From contig NZ_JAAIII010000003.1 in assembly GCF_012932425.1 (NCBI RefSeq), forward strand, positions 62,001 through 126,000: a DNA stretch of 64,000 nt. Direction: 5' to 3'. Both the position numbers and the translations under genes were made by a program. The notes under the pieces were generated by a model. That model was not told the origin of the DNA and did not search any database. It worked only from the letters and a program-made list of their open reading frames with translations. This DNA comes from Bifidobacterium oedipodis (lineage in GTDB: Bacteria > Actinomycetota > Actinomycetes > Actinomycetales > Bifidobacteriaceae). This document shows, piece after piece, positions 16,556 to 24,314 of the stretch. Position 1 is the first letter of the stretch; the number at the start of each line of letters is the position of its first letter.

Positions 16556-17622
16556 TGCTTCCTTTCCTTTCGTTTCGAGAGCATGCGTGATGCCCTGCGT
16601 TGGATTCTGTCGATGTGGTTCCTTCGCCGGAACCTGATGTTGTCGGAGTTTTTGAGCCACCCGTAGTAGCTTGAGCAGCGCAGGGCGCGAGTCCTGCACA
16701 TGCTCTTGTCGGCGCGTTTGAACGCGCGCCGGGCGCGCAGGAACAGTTCGGGGCGGAGCGTGGTGCGGTTGGGTGTGAACCGGAAGCCGACCATGTCGAG
16801 CTGGTCTGCGCCGACGCGCCCCACGTCCCAGCCCTCGTGCACTTTCAGGTGAAGCATCTGGTCGAGGTAGGATTCGAGCCGGTGCGCGCACATGCGCACA
16901 TCCCTTTTATCCCTGCCGAGAAGCATCATGTCGTCCATGTAGAACAGCACGTGCGATGCCAGGCGCACCCGCTTGCCGCGCCTCGGCTTCCACTCGCCCA
17001 GCGCGTAATGGTAAGCGCCGGCGAGATAGTAGTTGCCGAGGGTTTGCGACAGGTAGGAGCCGATGTTCAACCCGTTGGTTCCCCGATGCGTTGATATGAG
17101 GATCCAGATGAGGCGCAACAGGGTCGCGTCGCCGATGTCGTGGTCGAGCATGCGCATGAGCGTCGGACGGTCGATGCTGGGATAGTAGTGGATCACGTCG
17201 AGCTTGGCGAAATACCTTGAGCGCTTGTCGTGCAGCCAGCGTTCTATCGCGCGTTTCGAGTCGATGATGCCGCGCCCCTTGATGGTCGCGGTCTGCCACC
17301 GGCCCAACCTTGCTTTGATCAACGGCTGCAACGCGATCACGGCCGCATGGTCGCAGATCTGCTGTTCAACGCTCTCACGGCCGATGACACGGTGCTTGCC
17401 GCTGATCGGCTCGACACGGTTGAAATAGCGTATCGGCTGAAACCGGATACGCCCGGTTTGGATGCCTTCGGCCAAACGCAGGGCGGCGGCGTCGAGGCCG
17501 GGATTGCGTTCGAGCCAGCGTTTGACGTCATGCCTGTTCCGCTTGCCCTTCAGGTAATGGTCAATCGCCTCGCGCATGAACCATTGCGAGCCGACGTGCG
17601 TGTGTTTGCAGCGTGTTTTCAT
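16552..17622 (-). CDS. Reverse transcriptase of a diversity-generating retroelement
   Basis: 356 residues from ATG 17622. RT motifs in order: a basic N-terminal region with FNRVEPISGKHRVIG (about 68-81), motif A FAKLDVIHYYPSID (about 138-151), IGSYLSQTLGNYYLAG (187-202; the G-x3-SQ element is typical of DGR enzymes), the catalytic box HVLFYMDDMMLL (YMDD 228-231), and the later DMVGFRFTPNRTTLRP thumb-proximal motif. It copies the TR RNA with errors at adenines, and the cDNA replaces VR. It sits directly downstream of TR. The frame extends further upstream through TR and VR, but that part is only a shadow. Confidence 0.95.
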   Translation of the reverse strand: MKTRCKHTHVGSQWFMREAIDHYLKGKRNRHDVKRWLERNPGLDAAALRLAEGIQTGRIRFQPIRYFNRVEPISGKHRVIGRESVEQQICDHAAVIALQPLIKARLGRWQTATIKGRGIIDSKRAIERWLHDKRSRYFAKLDVIHYYPSIDRPTLMRMLDHDIGDATLLRLIWILISTHRGTNGLNIGSYLSQTLGNYYLAGAYHYALGEWKPRRGKRVRLASHVLFYMDDMMLLGRDKRDVRMCAHRLESYLDQMLHLKVHEGWDVGRVGADQLDMVGFRFTPNRTTLRPELFLRARRAFKRADKSMCRTRALRCSSYYGWLKNSDNIRFRRRNHIDRIQRRASRMLSKRKERKQ

Positions 17623-17780
17623 GTTTAAGCTATCGGGGATGGTGACGGCGTTCCCCGGTGCTGGACGGGATCGGGTACAAGCCGTGCTGCTGGATCTGAT
17701 TTTCGCCATCATCATGGCGTGGCTGGGGCCCTCTCCATGCCGGGAGGGCGAGATGCGGCCTTCTGCTGTTTTGCTCCCGG

Positions 17781-17882
17781 TTGGCGACCCCCGTAGTTCC
17801 ACCTGGTATTGGACAGACCGTTGTTCGCGTTGACGTAGAACCAACCGGCCTTGTCCCTGTTCCTGAGCGTGCCGAAGCGACG
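17781..17882 (-). repeat. DGR template repeat (TR)
   Basis: A 102-bp segment between target gene and RT, aligned without gaps to 18021-18122 (offset 240). Aligned by hand, 13 positions differ, and every one is an A in the minus-strand TR (T on the plus strand). TR has 24 such adenines, and none of the other 78 positions differs. Read in the target frame it gives RRFGTLRNRDKAGWFYVNAN, rich in AAC-type Asn codons, the usual mutable codon of DGRs. Confidence 0.95.
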
Positions 17883-17946
17883 ACCCGGAGCGGAGCCCAC
17901 GGGGGCGACCACAAATCCCAAGAATTGTTGTCATAGTGGGCGCTGG

Positions 17947-17965
17947 GAGGGGGCGTGGCCCCCTC
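17947..17965 (-). promoter_or_regulatory. Probable DGR homing hairpin downstream of VR
   Basis: GAGGGGGC (17947-17954), a 3-nt loop, then GCCCCCTC (17958-17965): a perfect 8-bp stem. It lies between the target stop and TR, 55 nt past the VR end. It matches the 8-bp hairpin/cruciform that promotes retrohoming in BPP-1-type DGRs. No U-tract follows on either strand, so it is a poor terminator. Confidence 0.7.
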
Positions 17966-17987
17966 GCTTCGCTCACCCCCACCGGTC

Positions 17988-20246
17988 TCAGGCGTGCGCC
18001 TTCGACCGGCCCAGCGCGGATAGGCGACCCCCGTAGAGCCACCAGGTACTGGACAGACCGCTGTTCGCGTAGACGAAGAACCAACCGGCCTCGACCCCGT
18101 TCCAGAGCGCGCCGAAGCGACGGTTGGCGTAGGTGTTGCCGGTGCCGGGGTTGGTGTACATGGCGTCGGTTAGGCCGGTGGTGCTGGTAGCCGAACGGCC
18201 GTTGGGTACGAACACGCCCTTGGAGAGGGTCATGTCCTCAAGGTAGAAGTTGTCGGAAGCATCGAGCTTCGTGGTGGCGGGATAGTCGCCGACCTTCTCC
18301 ATGCCCTCGCCCGTGTCATTCTGGCCCGCGACATCCCAGCAGCGCCAGAGTTCGGCGTGGGCCTGCGTGTCGGAGTCTTTCACGGATTTCACTATCGTGT
18401 CCACGTCGGTCTCCAGACGGCCGCAGAACAGTTCGATGCCCTGGAGCAATACCGGTTGGAAACGCTTGTTGACGTTCGCGTACGCGTAGCCGTCCATGCC
18501 CTGCACATTGTCGTTGTGGCCGGTGTGGGGCGGCATGGTGGTCAGCACGTTGTCCACCACGGCGTCGAACGGTTCGCCATCCACCGTGATCCAGCAGGTG
18601 TCGCCGTCCACCGTGATGTCGGTGATGAGACGATACCACGCCACCGCCTGGCCGGTATCGCCGCGATCACCGTCCGCGCGCTTGGTGACGGTCACACGCC
18701 CGCCCACATAATAGGAGCCGCGTGCGGAGGCGGCGACGGGCACGCGGTTCGACGCGGCCATGGCCGCGGTCAGTTTCGCGGTGGCGTTGTAGGTCATGCA
18801 GCCGCCGAAATCGTTGATCTGGTTCGTCGCATACTTCACCAGATACATGCACTGCACGTAGAACGTGTCGGCCTGCACTCGGCCCGACCAGCCCGCGCCC
18901 TTCGCCGTGGCCGCACTGCGGTTGTTGGCAGTGCTGCCGAACCAGTTATCGGTGAACGCGCCCGACACCGAAGCGAACGGATTGGCGTCGGAACGGCTGG
19001 CCGCGTACTTCGCGTAGGCGAGGAACGGGCGCAAACTGCCGTCGGGAAGGGTCAGGCCCTCCATCGGCGTATACCCTTCCAGCGGGGAGTCCGACAAGTC
19101 CAATGATTCCGCATTGTCCGCGATGGTGAACTTGTACCATAGGGGCGGCGCGATGATGAACACGTCACCCGCTGAGCCGTCACGGGAGAAGCCGTCAGCC
19201 TGGGTGCCGGGCTTGACCATGCCCTTGATGGCGGTCACATGCGGCACACCGTCCTCGTCAACGGTCAGGTTCACCTCAAGATTATGGAACAGGTTGATCT
19301 GCTGGTACGGGTCATCGCCGGCGGTATCGTTCGTGGAGGCCACCGGGTTCGCGATATTCGCGTTCGCGCCGGTCTTCGTCCAGTCGGGCGCGTTCGACGC
19401 CGCACACGTCGGCTTCTGCACACCATACGACTTGCCGTCACGGCGAGCCAGGTAATAGTTCTGCCAGTTCGTCCACTCGCCGGCCTGCGCATCATATTCA
19501 AGGTCGGCGCTCACAGCAGCCGGCAACGCCACACTCCCGGCCTTGCGCAGGTTCGCACCCTGCACGGTGCAATCCACGACCGTCGCCGTCTGGCCTTCGG
19601 TGCCCACAATCTGACCGTTTTCAGGCCATGAAGTCCAGCCATCATCTATCGCGCAGACCTGATCATAGGAAAGCTCCAACGCCTCGCTGCTGAGCTTGTA
19701 GCGGCGCATCAGGCCCTCGCCCACCGGCTCAGCGACGGCCAAGGTCTGGCCTCCCAAACGCGGCGTGGCGGTAACGGTCAACGCACCATACAAGGGTGCT
19801 GGCAGGGTTGCGCTGCCTTTGGCACGCGCCTTACGGGACGTGGAATCAACGTCAACAATGGTGATGACTCGGCCGGCCGTACCATACAGGGCGTCGTCAT
19901 TCGTCAGCGTCTGCCAGTTGCTGTTCGCCGCCAGCACCGTGCCATAGCGCACGTCGGGCAGTTTACCCGCGTCGTCAACATGCCACAGGCGCAGCCGGTT
20001 CGCGGCGGCAGCGGGTGTCACTGCGATGTGCTGCGCGCCCTCCACACCAGTGGCGGTAACGTTCAATTCACCCAAGGTGCCGACGATGCGCAGCTTGGCG
20101 GTATCCGATACGCCCTGGAACATGCCGCTCAGGGTCACGTCACCCTCGTCCTCGCTGACCGTGTAATCGCCGGGGCTTCCTTCCACGGGCGTCAATCCGC
20201 CCGTCACCGACCATTCCGCACGATCGGTCACATCTTCCTCAACCAT
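17988..20246 (-). CDS. DGR variable target protein (tail-associated, C-type-lectin-like tip)
   Basis: About 752 residues; ATG 20246 is chosen because AAGGAG lies 6 nt upstream. The N-terminus has Ig-like modules (EWSVTGGLTPVEGSPGDYTV; LNVTATGVEG). The middle contains long beta-rich segments (LWYKFTIADNAESLDLSD). The last ~90 residues form the VR domain with the CLec-type signature RRFGALWNGVEAGWFFV, STWW and GGR, so variable side chains would lie on a binding face. VR ends 11 residues before the stop. Downstream are the hairpin, TR and RT. It is probably a displayed adhesin on the virion, placed between major tail protein and chaperones. Confidence 0.92.
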   Translation of the reverse strand: MVEEDVTDRAEWSVTGGLTPVEGSPGDYTVSEDEGDVTLSGMFQGVSDTAKLRIVGTLGELNVTATGVEGAQHIAVTPAAAANRLRLWHVDDAGKLPDVRYGTVLAANSNWQTLTNDDALYGTAGRVITIVDVDSTSRKARAKGSATLPAPLYGALTVTATPRLGGQTLAVAEPVGEGLMRRYKLSSEALELSYDQVCAIDDGWTSWPENGQIVGTEGQTATVVDCTVQGANLRKAGSVALPAAVSADLEYDAQAGEWTNWQNYYLARRDGKSYGVQKPTCAASNAPDWTKTGANANIANPVASTNDTAGDDPYQQINLFHNLEVNLTVDEDGVPHVTAIKGMVKPGTQADGFSRDGSAGDVFIIAPPLWYKFTIADNAESLDLSDSPLEGYTPMEGLTLPDGSLRPFLAYAKYAASRSDANPFASVSGAFTDNWFGSTANNRSAATAKGAGWSGRVQADTFYVQCMYLVKYATNQINDFGGCMTYNATAKLTAAMAASNRVPVAASARGSYYVGGRVTVTKRADGDRGDTGQAVAWYRLITDITVDGDTCWITVDGEPFDAVVDNVLTTMPPHTGHNDNVQGMDGYAYANVNKRFQPVLLQGIELFCGRLETDVDTIVKSVKDSDTQAHAELWRCWDVAGQNDTGEGMEKVGDYPATTKLDASDNFYLEDMTLSKGVFVPNGRSATSTTGLTDAMYTNPGTGNTYANRRFGALWNGVEAGWFFVYANSGLSSTWWLYGGRLSALGRSKAHA
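18021..18122 (-). repeat. DGR variable repeat (VR)
   Basis: Copy of TR inside the target gene. In the target frame the substitutions change Thr, Arg, Asp, Lys, Tyr, Gln and several Asn residues (for example Asn to Tyr, Ser or Leu) and leave the framework Gly, Trp and Phe residues intact. Confidence 0.95.
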
Positions 20247-20281
20247 CATCCACTCCTTAAACTCGAAAAACAGTTAGGGGG

Positions 20282-20308
20282 GGGGGCTGCAAGAAACACG
20301 CAGCCCCC
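20282..20308 (-). terminator. Terminator after extended major tail protein
   Basis: GGGGGCTGC (20282-20290) pairs with GCAGCCCCC (20300-20308). A run of five U follows 11 nt later on the minus strand. It starts 11 bp beyond the stop of the -1 frame extension (20319), not next to the zero-frame stop. Confidence 0.75.
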
Positions 20309-20318
20309 TGTTCCGTCG

Positions 20319-21286
20319 TTAGTATCGGGCGAACAATCGCACCGACAAGCGTCCTCCCGCAGCGATTTCAGCGGGAACCTCACCACCCCCCGCCAGCGCG
20401 AGGCGCACGCCGGTCACGCTTTTGGGGTCACGGTCACGGCAACCGTGGCGGTCTTCGTCTCGTCGCCCTTGGCCTTCACGGTCACGTTCACCGCGTTCTC
20501 GGTCTCCGCCACACCGGTAACCGTCACGGTCTTGCCGTTGATCGACGTGGTGAACTTCGTCTCGTCAACGCCATCCAGGGTGAAACCGGTGTCGGTGGCG
20601 TCGGACGGCTGGATGGTCACGTTGAACGTGGCGGTCTTGCCGGCCTCCACGCTCACCGCAGTCGGGGCTACGGTCACACCGGTCACGGCGACCGGCGGCA
20701 CGAACGCCTCCGGCACGATCAGACCCCACGTGCCCTGCTCGCCCTTCGGGCCGCGCGGCAGGCTCGAAGACGCCTTCACACTGCCGGTGAAACCGAACTC
20801 CGCGAAATTATCGCCGGTGAAGTTCGGCAGACCGTTGAACGCGAACGACACATTGGGCAGGTACAGGCCCATGGTGATGTTCTCGGCGGTATCCTTCGCA
20901 ACCACGAGGAACGCCATATCCACGGCTCGCTTGTTCAGCGTGGCGACGATCATCCTGCCGCCCAACGCCTCCCAACCGTTGTAGATCAGCTTGACGGTGT
21001 CCTTGTCGCCCTGCAACGCGTTGCCGGTGAACGTCAGCGTCGAATCGGAGTAGCGGGTTCGAGCGTTGTCCATCAGCCACGTGGCAAGGGCCTCCGGGTC
21101 GCCGCCATCAAACGAGAACTCGATCTTGTTGTCGTTCGACGTGTGGCCGAGGTTCACCCAATCGCCCACCTTCTCAACGGTCAGGTCGGCGAACTGGGTA
21201 AGATCGTCCGGCAGCTCGGTTTCGGCCGGAGCGGTGAAGATGGTGCCGCGAAGCGGCTGCATCACGCTTTTCAGATTCACGGACAT
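20319..21286 (-). CDS. Frameshift-extended major tail protein
   Basis: A -1 slip at C CCA AAA (20426 down to 20420) would replace the last Ala with a 33-residue tail, SVTGVRLALAGGGEVPAE continuing to LFARY and TAA at 20319. The tail resembles the one predicted for the decoration protein (TG-[VL]-[RK]-L, AGGR-[LV], A-x-Y), and the terminator hairpin begins just past it. Like other phage tube proteins with minor Ig- or tag-bearing forms, a small fraction may carry it. This is inferred from sequence; no expression data. Confidence 0.65.
20414..21286 (-). CDS. Major tail protein with C-terminal Ig-like domain
   Basis: 290 residues from ATG 21286, chosen for its AAGGAGA site. Residues 1-~195 form the tube domain (MSVNLKSVMQPLRGTIFTAP, NKIEFSFDGGDPEALATWL). 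Residues ~200-290 are a Big2-type Ig domain (VAVTGVTVAPTAVSVEAG to ATVAVTVTPKA) that would stud the tail tube. It follows the tail terminator gene in head-to-tail order. The zero frame ends ACC CCA AAA GCG TGA, which holds a C CCA AAA slippery heptamer. Confidence 0.88.
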   Translation of the reverse strand: MSVNLKSVMQPLRGTIFTAPAETELPDDLTQFADLTVEKVGDWVNLGHTSNDNKIEFSFDGGDPEALATWLMDNARTRYSDSTLTFTGNALQGDKDTVKLIYNGWEALGGRMIVATLNKRAVDMAFLVVAKDTAENITMGLYLPNVSFAFNGLPNFTGDNFAEFGFTGSVKASSSLPRGPKGEQGTWGLIVPEAFVPPVAVTGVTVAPTAVSVEAGKTATFNVTIQPSDATDTGFTLDGVDETKFTTSINGKTVTVTGVAETENAVNVTVKAKGDETKTATVAVTVTPKA

Positions 21287-21308
21287 AATGTCTCCTTGCA
21301 TATGAGAA

Positions 21309-21333
21309 AACCCCTCAAACCGTTTGAGGGGTT
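21309..21333 (-). terminator. Terminator upstream of major tail protein
   Basis: AACCCCTCAAA pairs with TTTGAGGGGTT: an 11-bp perfect stem with a 3-nt loop, followed on the minus strand by TTCTC. Confidence 0.85.
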
Positions 21334-21361
21334 ATGAAAAATCATTTGATTAACGGGAGGG

Positions 21362-21850
21362 TCAGTGCGGCGAATGGGCTTCCAGAACCTTGTCGGAAAC
21401 CCACGCGCTGACCCTTTTGCTGGTTGACAGGTCGGACGAGCGACGATGCCCCACCGGGTTCTCCACCACGCGGCTGATCGCACCCACATCGGGAACGGTG
21501 CCGTTGAACGCCCACGAGGCGACCACACGGGTCAGATGACGCATGATCTTGGCGGCTCGCTCCGGGTTCATGCCCAACACGTTCAACGTCAACGGGAAAC
21601 GCCACACCCATGCGCGCATGTTCCCGTCAACCTGCACGGGTTCGCCGACCTCGAAGATCACCAGGTCATGCGACTGCAAACTCGCATCGGTGCCGGGATC
21701 ATAGCCGCTCAACACCAGCACCGTGCCGGATTCCTCCGGCCGGTACGGGTATTCGCGGCGCAGGAGTTCGCCTATGAGATGGTTCGCATCCAACCCCTCG
21801 GTGATTTCGGGGAACACGGTCTCAAGGCTCGCGTGAACGACTTCCGCCAT
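21362..21850 (-). CDS. Tail terminator / tail completion protein
   Basis: 162 residues from ATG 21850 (MAEVVHASLETVFPE). It is the last of four small genes between major capsid and major tail protein, where siphophages encode connectors and the tail terminator. Its length and mixed alpha/beta content (GTVLVLSGYDPGTDASLQSHDLVIFEVG) fit the lambda gpU-like ring that ends tail growth. The assignment rests mainly on gene order. Confidence 0.6.
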   Translation of the reverse strand: MAEVVHASLETVFPEITEGLDANHLIGELLRREYPYRPEESGTVLVLSGYDPGTDASLQSHDLVIFEVGEPVQVDGNMRAWVWRFPLTLNVLGMNPERAAKIMRHLTRVVASWAFNGTVPDVGAISRVVENPVGHRRSSDLSTSKRVSAWVSDKVLEAHSPH

Positions 21851-21852
21851 GA

Positions 21853-22191
21853 TTAGAACCCCCTTGCCGCGTCCCTGATGATGTGCTTGCCGGGTATCCA
21901 CCTATCAGCCCACACGTTCCAGTAGCCGAACTCCAAGTGGGAGGCGATCTGGTCATGCCGTTGACGGCCGACCGTCTGCGTGCCGATAACGTTCAACACG
22001 ACCGCGTAATGCAGGCCGTGCGCGTGAACGCTGATGGAAATGTCGCCGGCGACGCTCTTGCTTACGGCGCGCGCGTCGGCCAAGGCTTTCGCCCTTGCGG
22101 CGATCCTCTCGGCCGTCATCCTTGCTGCGGGAGCGCCGAACCGGTGCAGTATCTGCAACCGGTAGTCTCGTTTGAGCCTCACGTACCCCAT
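21853..22191 (-). CDS. Head-tail joining protein (HK97 gp10-like)
   Basis: 112 residues from ATG 22191 (MGYVRLKRDYRLQILHRF). An N-terminal basic helix, an Ala-rich helix (ERIAARAKALADARAVSKS) and a beta hairpin resemble minor capsid or neck proteins of the gp10 type. Its start overlaps the upstream stop, which suggests coupling. Confidence 0.6.
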   Translation of the reverse strand: MGYVRLKRDYRLQILHRFGAPAARMTAERIAARAKALADARAVSKSVAGDISISVHAHGLHYAVVLNVIGTQTVGRQRHDQIASHLEFGYWNVWADRWIPGKHIIRDAARGF

Positions 22192-22721
22192 GTGCGCGAA
22201 CCCTCCGGTACTGCCGGGGGCGGCACGTGCGCGGGCGAGAACTCGTCCACCATCACGCGCCTGGCCTGAATCTCCCAATGGTTGACCATGCTTGAACCGG
22301 AATCAAGGTTGCTCGGAGCGCCATCGACCTCGTACAGGTTGCCCTCATACCAGAGCACCGTGTTGATGTCGCCATGCCATTCCGGCGCGGCGATGGTCAG
22401 AGTGAACTTTTCCGACAGGCCGCCCTGATCCAACGGGGTGGTATCCTGCGCCCAGTTATCGCTGAACACGGCCTGCTTGCGGGTGCGTTCCTCCACGCTG
22501 CACAAACAGTATGCGGGGTCGCCCGTCTGGAAATACCATGTCCCGTAATCGGTGCGCAGCATTCCTCCCTGCTGCACGATGATCGTGTCCTTGTACAGGA
22601 GCGTGTCGGGATGTTTTTCGACTATGCCGGCAACGCCGTCGTACAAGCCGCCGCCGCCGAGAGTGTTCACGTCAACGCCCTCATACAGGTTGTTCAGGTT
22701 CAACTCTTCGCTATCGGCCAT
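22179..22721 (-). CDS. Head closure / connector protein
   Basis: 180 residues, beta-rich (YKDTIIVQQGGMLRTDYGTWYFQTGD; NTVLWYEGNLYEVDGAPSN), in the second connector position after the capsid. This fits a stopper protein that closes the portal channel after packaging. Family assignment is by synteny. Confidence 0.6.
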   Translation of the reverse strand: MADSEELNLNNLYEGVDVNTLGGGGLYDGVAGIVEKHPDTLLYKDTIIVQQGGMLRTDYGTWYFQTGDPAYCLCSVEERTRKQAVFSDNWAQDTTPLDQGGLSEKFTLTIAAPEWHGDINTVLWYEGNLYEVDGAPSNLDSGSSMVNHWEIQARRVMVDEFSPAHVPPPAVPEGSRTWGT

Positions 22722-22735
22722 CGCAACCTCCGGTC

Positions 22736-23164
22736 TTACATGCTGTAGATGCGGTTCACGCCCATGCCTACCGTGCCTATTGGGCCGCGCCCCTCCGCGT
22801 ATCCGTCGAGCAACTGCTTTTCGCGTTTGCTCACGTACAGGTTCGGACTGGCGTCATAGCCGGGCGGATTCGACTGGTCATCCCTGCGCTCGTACTGGTA
22901 GACGCCGTTCGACTCGCTTTTCAGCGTCGAATAGCGCATCACGCGAATGACCATCGCGCACACCACGTAGGCGAACGTCTCCTCCGACAGGTCGCCGGAA
23001 GCGAGTCGGACAGCGGCCGCGTTGGACGAGGTCAACGCCATTTCGGCGGCGACGCGGCAACGCGACTGGATCCACTCCACCGGATAACGGTCGGAAAGGC
23101 CGGGCTGGTCGAGCAGGTTGACGCGCATCCACTTCAACCAGTCGATGCTTTTCACATCAGCCAT
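22736..23164 (-). CDS. Head-tail adaptor (gp6-like connector)
   Basis: 142 residues from ATG 23164 (MADVKSIDWLKWMRVN). It is mostly helical with a Tyr/Gly-rich C-terminus (SPNLYVSKREKQLLDGYAEG). First gene after the capsid, the usual place of the adaptor that docks on the portal. The upstream extension is discarded because it covers the capsid 3' end. Confidence 0.65.
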   Translation of the reverse strand: MADVKSIDWLKWMRVNLLDQPGLSDRYPVEWIQSRCRVAAEMALTSSNAAAVRLASGDLSEETFAYVVCAMVIRVMRYSTLKSESNGVYQYERRDDQSNPPGYDASPNLYVSKREKQLLDGYAEGRGPIGTVGMGVNRIYSM

Positions 23165-23178
23165 GCCCAGCCTCCCGG

Positions 23179-24243
23179 TTACAGCACGTTCGCCTTGAAC
23201 GTGCTCACGGCCTCCTGAAGGATAGGCAGCGCAGTGCCGTTCACCCACAGGTCATAATTCGCCGGGGCCGTATGAGAGAGCAGCACGCCGACAAGACCAT
23301 CGTTGACGGTCTTGTTGATGCCATACTCGTCATCCTGGCCTTCGGCGGTCGGGCCGTCTGCGGTGAAACCGAGCAGCGGATCATTGAACGAGGGGAACAT
23401 CACGAACGTGGAATCCGGGATCAGGGTGGTGGTGTCAACCTCCATCTTGAAACCGTTGTCAAGTTCCAGATTCTCGTAGATCTCATCGATCATGCGAACG
23501 TCGGTCAGGCCGAGCGTGGCGAGATAGCCGATGACCTGCTGGCGGGTCAGCTTCGGGCTCGCGTAGTCAAGGTTGGTGACCTGGGCAAGTTCGCGGCGAA
23601 TGTTCTCGTTCAGACGCAACGCGTCGATGACCTTCGTTGTGGTGATCACGGCGTGCGGGATGCGGCCCTTGTTCTTGCGAATGACCTTCACCCATTCCTC
23701 AACGTCGGTCTGCACGTCTGCGGTAACGTCGCTCCACAGCTTGCCGCCGGCCGGAGCCTGGTTGTGCTGGTTGCGGGGACGCTGGAAGTCAGCCTCCACG
23801 TTGATGCCGGAGTCCTTGACGGACAGCTTGCCGTTCATCAGCGCGTCGATGCAGTCCAGTTCGATGGTCACAGCCGCCTTGCGGCCCAAGCCAATGAAAC
23901 CGTCCTCGGCCTTCGAGCGAATGTATTCCTTGTCGTTCGGATGGCGGGCGATATCACGTTCGGTGATGTGATCCATACCGGACAGCGGGATCAGCTCGGT
24001 GTGAGCGGAAGCGGTGCTCGTCTGGCTGGAAGTGTGGCCGACCTCGGCGTCAAGCGCACGACGGTGCATACGGCCCGTGGTCTGGTTCGGGATCACCGGA
24101 GTCCAGTCAACGACCCACAGGCCCTCGTTGGACTTCATCGGGAACACCTTCGACATGGGAAGGATGTCGTGAACGCTGTCGAAACCAGCCTGGGCAATCT
24201 CCGTTGCCTCACTGGGCGGCATGATGGTTTTCTCAATTGCCAT
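23179..24243 (-). CDS. Major capsid protein
   Basis: 354 residues (MAIEKTIMPPSEATEIAQ). It follows scaffold and decoration genes and precedes the connectors. It has the HK97-like pattern of an N-terminal helix, a long central P-domain-like stretch (HTELIPLSGMDHITERDIARH; ELDCIDALMNGKLSV) and a C-terminal region ending FKANVL. There is no obvious protease or long delta domain, consistent with the separate scaffold gene. Confidence 0.85.
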   Translation of the reverse strand: MAIEKTIMPPSEATEIAQAGFDSVHDILPMSKVFPMKSNEGLWVVDWTPVIPNQTTGRMHRRALDAEVGHTSSQTSTASAHTELIPLSGMDHITERDIARHPNDKEYIRSKAEDGFIGLGRKAAVTIELDCIDALMNGKLSVKDSGINVEADFQRPRNQHNQAPAGGKLWSDVTADVQTDVEEWVKVIRKNKGRIPHAVITTTKVIDALRLNENIRRELAQVTNLDYASPKLTRQQVIGYLATLGLTDVRMIDEIYENLELDNGFKMEVDTTTLIPDSTFVMFPSFNDPLLGFTADGPTAEGQDDEYGINKTVNDGLVGVLLSHTAPANYDLWVNGTALPILQEAVSTFKANVL

Positions 24244-24267
24244 CAGATTTTCCTCCTTGAATACACG

Positions 24268-24295
24268 AAAGCCCGCATGGAACCATGCGGGCTTT
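24268..24295 (-). terminator. Terminator between decoration and capsid genes
   Basis: AAAGCCCGCATGG pairs with CCATGCGGGCTTT around AA: a 13-bp perfect stem. It begins 20 bp beyond the stop of the decoration protein's -1 frame extension (24315). It may also tune the ratio of capsid to upstream products. Confidence 0.85.
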
Positions 24296-24314
24296 GAACA
24301 TTTCGGTAGGGCGG

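Noticed and set aside
17712..17921. Short frame over TR as a gene
   Set aside because: It is TR read in the target's frame. TR acts as an RNA template and has no ribosome site here.
17947..17965. Reading the VR-downstream hairpin as a terminator
   Set aside because: No U-run follows on either strand; position and stem length fit a DGR element better.
17623..18084. Upstream extension of the RT frame through TR and VR
   Set aside because: It only reads TR and VR in a non-target frame; ATG 17622 gives a normal-length DGR RT.
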